In this document: positions 1-10,631 of the stretch, piece by piece
Layout: each line of letters starts with the position of its first letter
How positions within the stretch are numbered: the first letter of the stretch is position 1
Source: Rhodosorus marinus
Taxonomy: Eukaryota; Rhodophyta; Stylonematophyceae; Stylonematales; Stylonemataceae
Direction of reading: 5' to 3'
Length of the DNA stretch: 64,000 nt
NCBI GenBank assembly: GCA_029953675.1
Contig: JAMWBK010000001.1
Span: forward strand, 3,231,001 to 3,295,000
The notes under the pieces: generated by a model
Told to the model about the DNA's origin: nothing
Seen by the model: only the letters and a program-made list of their open reading frames with translations
Database searches by the model: none
Program-made: the position numbers and the translations under genes

Positions 1-1
1 G

Positions 2-1475
2 AAGCTTAGGGAACTCGAGATAAGCGATAATCGATTAACTGGCGGATTAGATGCGCTGCAGCGAGTACCAAACGTTGAAGTTCTTAAGCTCGGAGGGAAC
101 CAGATCACAACTATCGAAGCCCTCGAGCCGCTCTCGGCTCTGAAGAAGCTGCGCAACCTCGATCTAATAGAGAACCCGGTGACCACCGTTCCAAATTATC
201 GAGAGCGACTTTTCAAATTGATCGAATCCCTCAACGTGCTCGACGGGGTTGACGAAAACGGCAACGATGAGGACGAGGACGAGGACGAAGATGAGGACGA
301 GGGCGAGGAGTTCGATGAGGGGGTCTTGAACAAGCCTTATGGCCGAATCGGAAATGCTGAAGACGCAGATGAAGGTGACGATGATGCCGACGGCGGCGAT
401 GAGGAGCTCGATGAGGAAGTGGATGACGAGGAAGAAGTAGACGACGATGAAAACGACGATGACGTGGAGGGGGATGTCGAGGAGGAGGTTGGAGAAGTGG
501 ATGAAGGAGACGAAGACGATGAAGATGAGGAAGGGGATGACGAGGACGGCGAAGAGGACGAGGTTGAGGAAGAAGAGGAGGGACCCACCGACGACGCTGA
601 GGCAGAAATACAAATCGAAGACGACGATGGGGAAGATGAGGAAGAATTTGAAGGGAAGCAGACGGACGATTTGGATGCCGACGATGATGAAGATGACGAC
701 GATGATGTTGTTGACCAGCAAGGACTTGACTCTGGTGTTGGTGAGGGGGTCGTCGAGGGAGAAGATTTTGAAGACGATGACGAAGATGGAGATGAAGAGC
801 TATCTATAGAAGTTGAAGAAACCAATGACATTACTGGAAACGATTTTGGAAACGAGGACGAAGATGATTTCGGAGGGCACATTCCACCCGGCGAAACTGA
901 GGACTTCGAGGAAGACGACGACGAAGAAGGAGAAGACGATGCTGAGAACTTTGGGGATGGGGGCGAAGAAGAGGAAGATGAAGAGGAAGATGAAGAGGAT
1001 GGTCCCGGGTTGGCATACTTGCAAGGTCCCATCGAAGATGATGTGAGTACCGAAAAGAAAAAGTTTACGCTGGATTTTCCCTGATCGCCTGGGTTGGATG
1101 TTGATCCAAGAGCGTTTTGCTGAATCCCTATGTGTTAGAAATTGAGTGCCACTGGAGCGCCACCTTCGGTTCTTTTGCTCACGCCACCCTCCTTCTTTTC
1201 TCGTTTTTCTGCAGATGTCTGATGACGCAGAAGACTTTCAACCAGTGTATGAGGAAGTGGACGAAGAGATTGAAGACGATGGAGACGAACCACCGGCGGA
1301 AAAACCTCCAATGAAAAGGAAGCGTGAAGAGGACGACGATGATGAGGAGGACGACGATGACGTCGTTGAAGTCGACGGCGACAATCCAATGCCCGAATCG
1401 AAGGCGTCGAAAACTACTAACGATGCGGGAAACGAGGTAGCTCAACAAGAAGGTGAGAGCCAGAAGGACGTGTAG
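2..1475 (+). CDS. ANP32-type acidic leucine-rich nuclear protein, 5' truncated
   Basis: The reading frame enters from the left edge. It shows the end of a leucine-rich repeat domain (LKLGGNQI, LRNLDLIENPV) and the C-terminal cap (YRERLFKLIESLNVLDG), the hallmark layout of ANP32 proteins. ANP32 proteins are nuclear histone chaperones and phosphatase regulators. About 260 residues that are mostly Asp/Glu follow, a longer acidic tail than in animal ANP32A. Exon 1 runs to 1042 and exon 2 is 1215-1475; the 172-nt intron (GTGAGT...GCAG) sits between codons. Exon 2 ends with a KRKRE basic patch inside acid runs, as in ANP32 nuclear-localisation tails. The start codon and first repeats lie outside the window. 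SET/nucleoplasmin-like acidic proteins are excluded by the repeats. Confidence 0.85.
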
Positions 1476-2170
1476 GCACCAACGACTTTACCAGACCTTG
1501 GTAATTGACAACCTCGACCACGGCATAGTGACTCTCGCAACTTACAAGCGGCAACGAGGATATATGGGGAGACGTGAACGGTTCATGTGATGCCCACGAG
1601 GACAGAGGGAGACCCTCTCACCCTCTCCCGCAGCACGATGCGCATGATATGGGAATGGTGATTTCCGTACGAAGCAGTCCATTGTGAACCGTGGGAGATG
1701 TTCGCTTAGCTCGCTGACGGCACAGACCTTTGAGTTCGTTGTACAGAATTTTTCTAGAACGTGCCCTGAAGACCGAGCTCAATAGGGACGCATGCTCATG
1801 ACCGGTTTCCACTGTTCTCACTTTTCCAGTGTATGCTTCTACCTGGAAGTCGTGAGAACCGTTCTCACGCGTGCTGAGTCTCCATTGTACGGAGATAGAA
1901 GCGTGTGATTTTATGACCTGTTCGCTTTGCGCGTGCCTCGGCAATGCACACGACAGCTTTTTTTGGTTCAGGTGTTTGGACATATCATCAATAGAGGAAT
2001 GCTATTCGCAATTCTGTTTTGGTTGTTGTTTGGTGTAATATAGCGAGAGAAAGACATCTGCTGCTCCGGAGTATGGAGTTCTCGACTGCAAGAAGTCAAT
2101 GGTTAACCACTAAAATGAATTTCAAAAAGAAGTCACGGCACTTTTGGGCAGGTGCATGAAGTGCGAAGCG
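1476..2170. other. Intergenic, one weak ORF
   Basis: This is the convergent gap between the acidic protein and the sugar kinase. An ATG-initiated 121-codon frame lies on the minus strand at 1618-1983 with a basic, Ser-rich composition and no recognisable domain. I cannot tell a short gene from chance here. No other structure was seen. Confidence 0.3.
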
Positions 2171-3211
2171 TCACTGGTTCTTGAGGAACTCTTCAACCTG
2201 GGTTCGAGTGGGTTGGGCATCCATTGCGCCCTTGGCTGTCGTGGTTAAAGCTCCTGTGGCACAGGCAAACTGCAGCATCTTTTCGATTTCTCCCGTCTTC
2301 AGCTGGGAAACGTTGGGTAGATAAGATTGTTGCGCAAGTGCTTCTGAGAGAAATCCAGCGACAAAAGCGTCGCCAGCCCCTGTAGTGTCAACAGCTTTCA
2401 CGGCAAACCCCCCGACGACTCCAGTCTTTATACCGCCCTCAGACCTGAACGCAAAGCTCGCACCTTTTGGACCCGCTGTGACTAGGACGCCCGTCACGTC
2501 ATCGCCGAAGGCCTGAAGGACCTCCTCTGGTTTGCTCAGACCACGTTCTGGTGAAATTCCCAGCAAAAACTTGACCTCATCATCAGATATCTTTACAATA
2601 TCCGCGCAACTGTTGACATAGTGCAAAATTTCCGCTTTGGCGTCTGCCTCACTATTCTCCCAAAAGACAGGACGCCAGTTGACGTCAACAAGCGTGGACA
2701 GACCCTGAGATTTGGCGCCTTCGAGTGATGATCTCACGGCTTTGTTTGAGGTTTCAAACGCAAGTGCCAACGTTCCCGTCACTACAACGGTGGAAACCTC
2801 AGAGAGGTCCACAGAAGGCCTGATGTACACGTCTGCAAACTCCGTATTGACCCCGCCATCAAACCCCTCAAATACGCGGTCGCCATCGGGCTTGAGCCCT
2901 ACCAGCACCCTCCTCGTTGGGTGTCCCTCAAGTTTCTGAATGAGCGTTGTTTCAACACCAGCTTGGTCCAGCGATTCGATCAACTTGTGCCCATCCTCAT
3001 CGTCACCTACGGCCCCGAAAAGACATGAACTATTCCCAAGCTTGACTAATGCTGAACAAACGTTGGCGGGAGCTCCCCCGGGCAAACAGCCGCCCCCTAT
3101 GACGCAGTCGAACAAGAGCTCCCCAACAGCAACCACTTCAGCATCAGAGCAGACCAATCTCCTGCTCCCGGACTTTAGCGATACCGGAGATACATTCAAG
3201 AAATTCAGCAT
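2171..3211 (-). CDS. pfkB-family sugar kinase, fructokinase-like
   Basis: Single-exon frame of 346 residues. It has the two pfkB signatures: an N-terminal glycine-rich sugar site (GGAPANV near residue 45, after VVAVGELLFD) and the C-terminal DTTGAGDAF near residues 275-283, whose last Asp is the catalytic base. Plant and bacterial fructokinases share this arrangement, including GAVGDDEDG and the VDVNWRPVFW segment. The expected reaction is ATP-dependent phosphorylation of fructose to fructose-6-phosphate. The loop between GELL and GGAPANV is shorter than in plant enzymes. The first ~25 residues are Ser/Arg-rich before the conserved core, so a short organelle leader is possible but unproven. 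Divergent from PEX16, with 1.15 kb between starts. Confidence 0.88.
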   Translation of the reverse strand: MLNFLNVSPVSLKSGSRRLVCSDAEVVAVGELLFDCVIGGGCLPGGAPANVCSALVKLGNSSCLFGAVGDDEDGHKLIESLDQAGVETTLIQKLEGHPTRRVLVGLKPDGDRVFEGFDGGVNTEFADVYIRPSVDLSEVSTVVVTGTLALAFETSNKAVRSSLEGAKSQGLSTLVDVNWRPVFWENSEADAKAEILHYVNSCADIVKISDDEVKFLLGISPERGLSKPEEVLQAFGDDVTGVLVTAGPKGASFAFRSEGGIKTGVVGGFAVKAVDTTGAGDAFVAGFLSEALAQQSYLPNVSQLKTGEIEKMLQFACATGALTTTAKGAMDAQPTRTQVEEFLKNQ

Positions 3212-4361
3212 CTTGGTGAACTATGAAGAGTATAGATGCCCACAGACTATCATCATATGGGTGGAACGCTCACCATCCCAATCCGCATCAGCACCGCAAA
3301 CACCACCCCACTATCCATTTTGGACTGTTTCCCGATACCGCAGCCGATCTAATCCTCCAGATACAGATACATTAAGAAATTCAAATATTTCAATAGATCC
3401 TTGTATGATCTAAAATAACAGAAAAACAAATATCGTCGGAAAGAGTTGAGGCGTCCATTTTGATGAGTGAATCGATCAAATTAGGGCCTTTTGGGGGATG
3501 CAGTATCCGTAGGGTCTTTGGCAATGCAGAGCTGCCTATTTTCTTAGCCGGAGAGAGGAATGGATAGATAATGGCTGATCCTAAGATTAATTCATGCGCA
3601 ATTCGCCATTCGACTGAAAGTTTGTTGTTTAGTGGTAGTGTCGGTCCTACTTTTCCGACGCCGCACAAGACGTCAGTTGTACTCGTCGGTTAACTGTTGC
3701 TCCACAACACTCCTTGGTGGGCTTGACGCTTGAGTCCGTCGTCTCAGTCCCAACTGTTACTTCGTCGCTATTTGTGAATGACCTTAGTGAACTAGCACAT
3801 ATCATGGCGCCGAAAAACTATCCCAAGCTCTGGGGAAATATCGCACCTCCTCCGCGGAAGGTGCAGGCAGGCGCCTGCAAATGACCCTTTACGTGGAAGG
3901 TTCGGAATCCCTAAAACGCAAGACTTCCTTCGGAGCCGCTTCGAAAACCATACGTGGGAATGGTTTTATGTCGCTCCTCTGGGCCTCCTTTCCGGGTCGC
4001 TTATGGGGTACGAGGAGAGCACCGATTTTTGCACAGCTTCTGCAAAGTATCAACTGAAACACTGGGGCCCAGAACCAACTTGGAGCGTTTCTCTGCAGTC
4101 AGAAATCGTCCAAGCTCTTTCTTTCAGATTCCACACGGTGCGGCTGTGGGTAAGTACTCCCTGCTCTGAGGATAATACTTAAAAATTAAATGACCCCTTG
4201 TTTTGTACAGTTGTACAAATTAGGACTTCATTTTTTTTGGATTTAGAATCTACCCATTTGGTCTGAGGAGGAGAAGGTTGGTGGGCGTTCTCTTGGTGAA
4301 GGTGGCATGTATTCTGACTGAATTCTAGGAGACGGAGGTATTTTTAGATGATAGATTTAGA
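3212..4361. other. Divergent intergenic region
   Basis: Shared 5' region of the sugar kinase (-) and PEX16 (+). Small frames at 3390-3668 (-) and 3954-4169 (+) have no family resemblance. A GTAAGT at about 4150 and a pyrimidine-flanked AG near 4210 could mark a 5' leader intron of PEX16. I see no repeat or RNA gene. Confidence 0.4.
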
Positions 4362-5695
4362 ATGGAAACGAGGTCATCGATCTCTTTTATGAAGCGGTTG
4401 GTAGCCCTGGACCAGAAATGTCGTGTGTTTCTGCGTGCGAACGCACGGCAGATCACGATTGCCGAGGAAGGGCTTCGCGGCCTTGCACTGTTAGCGCCTG
4501 GTGGTGACTCTGAGCTCCGAGCTGAGATTGCGAATACTCTTCTGGGTCTTCTGGGTGTTTATCGCGATAGCGCGGGAGAAGGCGAACCGCGCCAGCGAAT
4601 GGTAGGTTTATTGTAAGAACCAGCCTGGCTTGGGTTGTTTAGGCGTTGCTCAGAACTCAGACGGAGCCTCCCTTTGAGTTGCGTAGGCCCCAGTTGTTCT
4701 CCTCTCTATTCTCCGGACGTCTCAAGTGCTCATGGAGTTTGGTGCGGAGAGGTCACTCGGTAGGAGAAAAAAATTCTTGGTTCTATGGTTTACAGAAATC
4801 GCAAAGGCAGCACTTCGCCTGATACTTCTGTCGTGGAAGAACGGATCTGAACCCCTGGAGGACGCGAATGAGCAGCTACAACTTGTGCCTCCTGCTCACA
4901 CGTGTCAGAAGGTTCAAGAACTTGATTCGCAAACTGGAGCTCGGAGCGGCAGAAAGATTGTCACCCTAGCGGCCGTCCAAAAAGAAACCGACTTTACCAA
5001 CCTGTTCGAGAAGGTAAGGATTCCTCGTTTTGCCACAAGTTTGTGCATGGAGTGCACCCCAAAGGTCCTCAGGTCAGTCAAGCATTAACGCTAAGCACTG
5101 GGTTGCAACCACGACCACCAGATTTACGACCAACAAACTTCAAAGTCATTTGGAGGACTTTTGGAGGAACCCTGTGAGGCCTGTAGGATCGCTGAACAGT
5201 CCAACGGCTATGGAACGTCGAGAGGACAGCGAGAAGTTACAATTGAAAATGGGAGACGCGGACTCACGAGAAACGTAATAGCAGAGCTCCTGCACATACT
5301 CAGGCCTGTTATTTATCTCAGTCTGGTGCGGATCTACGGATGGAAATCATGGAAACCATGGTGAGCTCAGTCCACAAAATTTTCAAGCAGAGCAGCCGCC
5401 GAAGGGGCTTTGGCTGAAGACCTCCTCTCCCTGATCGTCAAGGCTGCTGTCTCTAGTGGCTGACCTCTGCTCCATAAAGATGATGTCCAACGTTCGCCGG
5501 GAGAAAGCGAGACGGGTTCAGAATCTTCTATTCTACCTAGTGAGGAGTCCATTCTATGATAATATCAGCGGAGCCCTGATAGGAGCGATCGCCAAGGTCC
5601 TTGGCAGGCTGCCACTTATCGGAGATCCCATAACTTCCGGGGCGGAGGTCGCTGACAAGCTCCAAAAGTACTACTTCTACATATCTGCCTCCTAA
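4362..5695 (+). CDS. PEX16: Peroxisomal membrane protein PEX16
   Basis: Four exons join in phase to about 352 residues: 4362-4601, 4687-5013, 5122-5360 and 5443-5695. The product aligns along its length with PEX16: an LLSILRTSQVLMEFGAE segment, a hydrophobic helix (IAKAALRLILLSWK), then ELLHILRPVIYLSL, the diagnostic YGWKSWKPWLLSLVADL, and near the end FYLVRSPFYD and a terminal YYFYIS. PEX16 sits in the peroxisomal/ER membrane and recruits PEX3 and other membrane proteins during peroxisome formation. The second intron could alternatively end at 5145, since both sites keep frame. The start ATG at 4362 precedes a plausible N-terminus, but an upstream exon cannot be excluded. Confidence 0.9.
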
Positions 5696-5930
5696 CAAGG
5701 CTTGATCCTGACAGCTCGGAGATAAGGCTTCGCGGTGCTCTTTTGAGTCAAAAGCACCCAGGCTCTCGGTCATGGACCCGGGCAGTTTTTGTGTGCTCCA
5801 GGAAAAGTTTGTCTGGTATCCTATGTTGTACAAACGACTGAAAAAAGGAGCTCCCTGATGAAACAAGCACGCCTGCAGATACAACACCTAGTTATGTATA
5901 TACAATAAAAAACAGGAAAATACGCAGTGC

Positions 5931-7998
5931 CTAATCGCAATCCGCTTTCGTTCCATCGTCCGCGCCGTCTTTCTTGTAAGTTCGCTTTCGCTTAAGCTTT
6001 CTCCACTGCCAATCGCGACTAGCTTGGAAAACAATTGTCTCCACGACATGGCTTAGGTCTGGGTCCCCACCGTCTAACTCTATCTTTGCTTCGTGGATGA
6101 CAAAGTCCCTCTTGTTTTGGCCATCTTCAAAAATGTTTCTAGATGGAAAAGTGGACATCAACATTAGCGACGCCAGTCCTCAAGAACAAGGGAGCTATGT
6201 GGCGGTGGAGTATTTCTTACTTCGATCCGTTGAGGAAATGTTCAAGTTCCTGCCGATCTGTAGTACTCAGCGCGTTCTGATCTGGCCCGAGAATTTGATC
6301 TACATCAATCTCAGGGGCACTCTGAAAATCGGAAGACAAGAAACACACGAAAAAAGTCCTGTTAGCTCGAATTTGCCATGAATCATGCTCCCACTCTCGG
6401 CTGCGGTACCTCGGCGGATGGTTCCTCGACCTGCGGCTCCTTCTCCGCATCAGTAGTTTTGTCATCCCTCGCGTCGGTAGTGTTTTCATCCTTAGCTTCG
6501 GTAGTGTTTTCATCATCCTTAGCTTCGGTAGTGTTTTCATCCTTAGCGTTGGTAGTGTTTGCACTACTAGTTTCCGCCGATTTGTCATTCCTTTGTAGTT
6601 TCCGCGTCCGACCCGCCAACGTTCGAGTACCCTGAGAGGAATACAGTTCCTTGCGCTAAGAGCGATTGAAGAAATGACCAAGTTGACGATGTAGGGGCGG
6701 CGGGGGCTTTTCCACTGGGCTGTGGCGTTTGTGCTTACCGATGACTTTCGTTTGAGCTGTCGATCATTCTCATCGTTTTCAACATCTTGAACCTTCGGTG
6801 TTCGAGCTCCCTTACTAGGGCCGTCAAGTTCTTTCGCGTCCTTTTTGCTATCACTGGCCCTACTGGAGAGCTTGGAACTTTTCCTATAAAGAAGGAGCAC
6901 ATTTCAAAAGGTCACGAGGCACACATTGTTAGGCTAGCAACCTGGTAGTGAGCATCACGGCCACCGCAAAAGTGAATGATTCGGGGGTCTTGACCAGACA
7001 GGTGGAGCAAGCCGTTCTAGCAAATATTAGATGTGATTGCTAACCTTTTCAACATCTCCTGCTCCTTCTTCTCTTCACGCTCTCGCCGTCTTTCCTCCAT
7101 CTCATGCCTCCTCTTCTCAGCTTGCAGTTCCTTTTCTTTCTTCTTCTCCGCGTCCCTTATCAAGGTTGCGCCTAGACTGTCGGGATCCATTGCCATGTTG
7201 TCGTCCTCCATGAGCATCTTTGGTCTTTTGGCACTGGCACTCGTCAACTTGCTCTTGAAGCTGTTTGACCTCGCGAGGGAGCCTTTCCTGTGAACATTAT
7301 CCACTCTCTGCAGACCTTCCTTCTTATGCAAGGAATCCAGCTTGGGCAGCTTGGAAAGCGGCTTCAAAGATGGCCTCCGCATCATCGTGTCGGGGCTTGG
7401 CCTACTTGAAACAAACGGGCTGCGCTGTTGAGTAGACTCTTGAATACGCAGGAGGTCTGATCTCCGGTATTCTGGTCGAATCTTAAAATCCTGCTCCTCC
7501 GCTGGAACTTCGACGGCCTTCTTGTTAATCGTAGATACATATTTGTCCGTCAGCGGGTGCACAGGTTTGGACGAACTTGCAATCTGCAACTCATTCTGCG
7601 GAATCAACAACCCGTTAGCAGAGAGCTCGATCTTCGAAGGTCAGAATAGAGAATTGGGTAGAAATTCTCACCAACTTATTCAGGGAGGTCTTTATTTCCG
7701 GGCCAATGGAACCTTCGACTGACAGAGATTCCGCTACAGCGCACTCCCACTTACCCCAGTCATTGAAGCTCTTAAAATTGTCCAAGAGCTCCGGACCCTT
7801 CTCTGGGCTCTGGGACAAGCCTATTGCGATCAAGGCTCTCGATCGAGCGGTCACTTGCTTCATCTTATGAACTGAGTCCAATCTATCTTCAGCAAGCTTG
7901 TGCCGTACCTCCTCAAGCCGCTTCCCATCCCCTAATATCCCAGGTACAGACCAAGAAAGGGATATCAAATCCCCCCAAGCACCTCCATCTCGCACCAT
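5931..7998 (-). CDS. Negative elongation factor A-like protein (NELF-A)
   Basis: Six exons on the minus strand join in phase: 7672-7998, 7045-7595, 6739-6883, 6410-6655, 6221-6321 and 5931-6138, giving 525 residues, close to the 528 of human NELFA. Three blocks match NELF-A in order. The first is an N-terminal helical domain. The second is a PLTDKYVSTINKKA ... RRSDLLRIQEST segment, corresponding to the conserved PLECQYLNKNAL ... LRAELLQKST region. The third is a C-terminal domain with ELEHFLNGSK, VVETIVFQASRDWQW and a basic run. The middle is disordered, with a KKKEKE/RRREREEKKE charged stretch and a repeat-encoded ENTTEAKD tract in exon 4. NELF-A is a subunit of the complex that pauses RNA polymerase II. 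The start ATG at 7998 has a good context (GCCATGG). Confidence 0.7.
6460..6565. repeat. 24-27 bp tandem repeat inside the NELF-A-like gene
   Basis: About four imperfect copies of a unit containing CGGTAGTGTTTTCATC follow each other, with a 3-bp length difference between units. In the minus-strand frame this encodes repeated ENTTEAKD/ENTTDARD peptides. The unit lengths are multiples of three, so copy-number change would keep the frame. Confidence 0.85.
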
Positions 7999-10631
7999 GG
8001 CTCTAGCAATCCCTCAGTACTCACCGAAAACCAGATTCGAAGTCGAGCAAAAGAACGACCACAAGCACGAAAAACCCCTACGTCCAAACATACACCTTGT
8101 GCATCTCCACGAAGTCAAGACATCCTTGGATGATGAATATCCTATAACCCCAAACCCGAGGTCCTATTAGGTGCTAGCCTACGTATTTGCAATGTTTCAC
8201 CTCAGCTCTCCCTCCACACCCGACCAGCACATACCTCCATTTCAGAACATAAAGAGCGCCATTATATTATGAGCCCGCCTTACGATTCGTTTTTTGATCC
8301 CAAACAGCGAACAAGCAAAAAAATCCGCTATAACAACAGCATCTTCCTGGCCAAAAACAGAGGACTCAAACATGACCAATTTGCCAACAAGTCCGGAACC
8401 CCACCCCCCCCGCCCTACCCCTACCCCCCTCTCCAAATGAGCTCTGCTTTTTCTAAGTTTTCTTACATTCTTTCCTCCCCATTTTCAAGGATTCTCTTAG
8501 GTGCATACCAGAAGAATTCTAGGGAGGGGAGAGATCTAAGCTGAACCGTTTTTTTGAATAACGTAATTTTCTGCCCATTTTTGGATTCTGAGTTGGTTAG
8601 CTGAACAAGACGTAGCTGTCATCTCAGATCTTTGATCTACTATGGGAATGATGAGAGGACAGCTCTCTAGTGGAGCCCATGCGGACATGTGGTAAAATAG
8701 CTGTCCGCATTTAGTTGTTATGGATAGGGGTGCTCCTACTCACGGATTGGTTTGCCTTGTGCAGAGCCTGTAAGAAGCTCAGTGCTACTGTCCTAACATT
8801 GCTTCGGCGATGCGCGACCTGCATCAAGCGCGTCCAGACAACGCGTTCGTCTGTAGAAACAGGCGAGTCTGGAGCTACTTGAAGTGGACACTTCACAACT
8901 GATATGGCTGAGCAGCAGTGACGGCAATGAACGGGATGGAACTAAGCTTGTGGCTGGTAAACATCTTCTAGATAGGCAGAAATACTGTTCCAGTAGTGGG
9001 GTGATGCCGAGTAAACGCTGCGGTTACCTCCAACTCGTTGTTCACCGCTGCCTGTTCAGTTGGGAAGTCTAGGATTGCTCAGCCCAGTGGCTGAATGCTA
9101 TATCACGCAGCCTCAGGTTTCGAAGAAAATGAGGCGGCTGTTTCTAAGAGTAGGCTCTGGCGGAAGTAGCTTCAAGCCAGGAACTGTATCTCCCATGGGA
9201 ACGTGGGACTCTGATGGTTGTAGGACTAGATCAACTGTTACCTTTGGTGCTCTGCCACTGCCGCGGGTAGCAGTTGGAATCGGAAATAAAGCTGTACGTG
9301 ACCTTCAGATAACATCCACACGTTGTGCACTCTGAAGAAAGTACTGAGCGATCACTTGTCTCCGGGCACAATGGCAATTCATTCACGGAAAAGCAGTATG
9401 ATCAGCGCTGCCATGACATAGCCTGGCGGCTCCAGTGTGAATTGTCCTCAGCTTCTGCAAACGACCCGGAGAATCAACGCTGACGACATCCTGGCATGCT
9501 CTTGGTCAACGCAGAGAGCAGCTGAAACGAACAGCATGACACTATCTCATGACTGCTGAGAAACCTAGAAATCAAAGAACGTTTCTGGGTGACACGAAAA
9601 AGTCACCAGCTTGCCACACACCAAGCGCCCTACCTGGCAGGAAGGTATCTCAAGCAATCGACAAGAAAGTGTCAATCGACACCGCCCACACCAAAAGACC
9701 ATTCAAAAAAAAAAAAAAGATCAAAAATATATTCAACTTCCAAATTATGCAGCAACCCTTCATGAAGAACAGAATACCAGGATATGTTTGTGACATATTC
9801 ATGATTTGAATTTTTGTTTTCCTTTATTTATACCAAATCAGACAGTTTAAGACCAATTCTTACATGTGATTACAGTAGTGTAAATGAATTACTAAAGAAA
9901 AAATAGAATCTGACGAACTGAGCAAATAGATTGATACGCTCAACACTTTAAGTAGCAAACAAAAAATGTGGCTGCCCCAGAAAATGGGTTTATTTTTGTT
10001 AAAATATTGAATTTCGGCTTGTTTCGTGCGGGGGGGGGTCCACAATAGTCATATGACTTTTTGCGAAACTCCTCCGCTCAGAGAGTTTGGGAAGGAGGAT
10101 GGTGGAAGGTGTTTGACGTGCAGGGCCGAAGGAGTTTGAATGCACGCTAGAGACAACGTTTTCTGAGAGCATCGACAAAGGTCATGAAGATACAGTGAAA
10201 GGGAGCAGGTACAAAGGCTTGTATACGAATGACCTAGGCTGAATTCAGTCTTTTCTGGCTCTAGTTCTCTTGGTTTCCGAACCCCGCGCGCTGCCTTGAG
10301 GTTGCAGGGATAGCTGTTTGGGAAGTTGTGTGAATGGTAGACTAAGGAGAGATTCTTGGTCAACTTTGAGTTGTGTTCTAACGTGGTGGGCCCCAGGGGG
10401 AATTGGAGCAGCTTTCGAAGCCGATGGTAGTGGAGATCCGAGCTCCAGGGCCCGGGTGGGGGGGGGGGAGGGAGTGAGGCGGGCTTGGGGCAGCCCGCAT
10501 ATGTTAGACAGTATTGCTCAGCCCCGGTGGTAGTCATGCGGAAAGGTTGAAATTTAACATCCCGATAGTGAACTTATTAGGCGATTCAGAGGGAGAGTTG
10601 AAGACGGAGGGTTTATCTAGATTTAAGCATT
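7999..10631. other. 2.6 kb without a confident gene
   Basis: The segment holds homopolymer runs (A13 near 9707, G runs near 10030 and 10460) and no family I recognise. Between about 8700 and 9420 the minus strand has several short open stretches with coding-like composition, including 8711-8896 and about 9130-9300, that do not join into one frame. They may be exons of an unknown gene or a decayed one. The A-run near 9707 and the following AT-rich DNA show no clear target-site duplication. Confidence 0.45.

Noticed and set aside
337-1032. Long Ser-rich minus-strand frame opposite the ANP32-type gene
   Set aside because: It is the mirror of GAC/GAG codons of the acidic tail; composition alone explains it.
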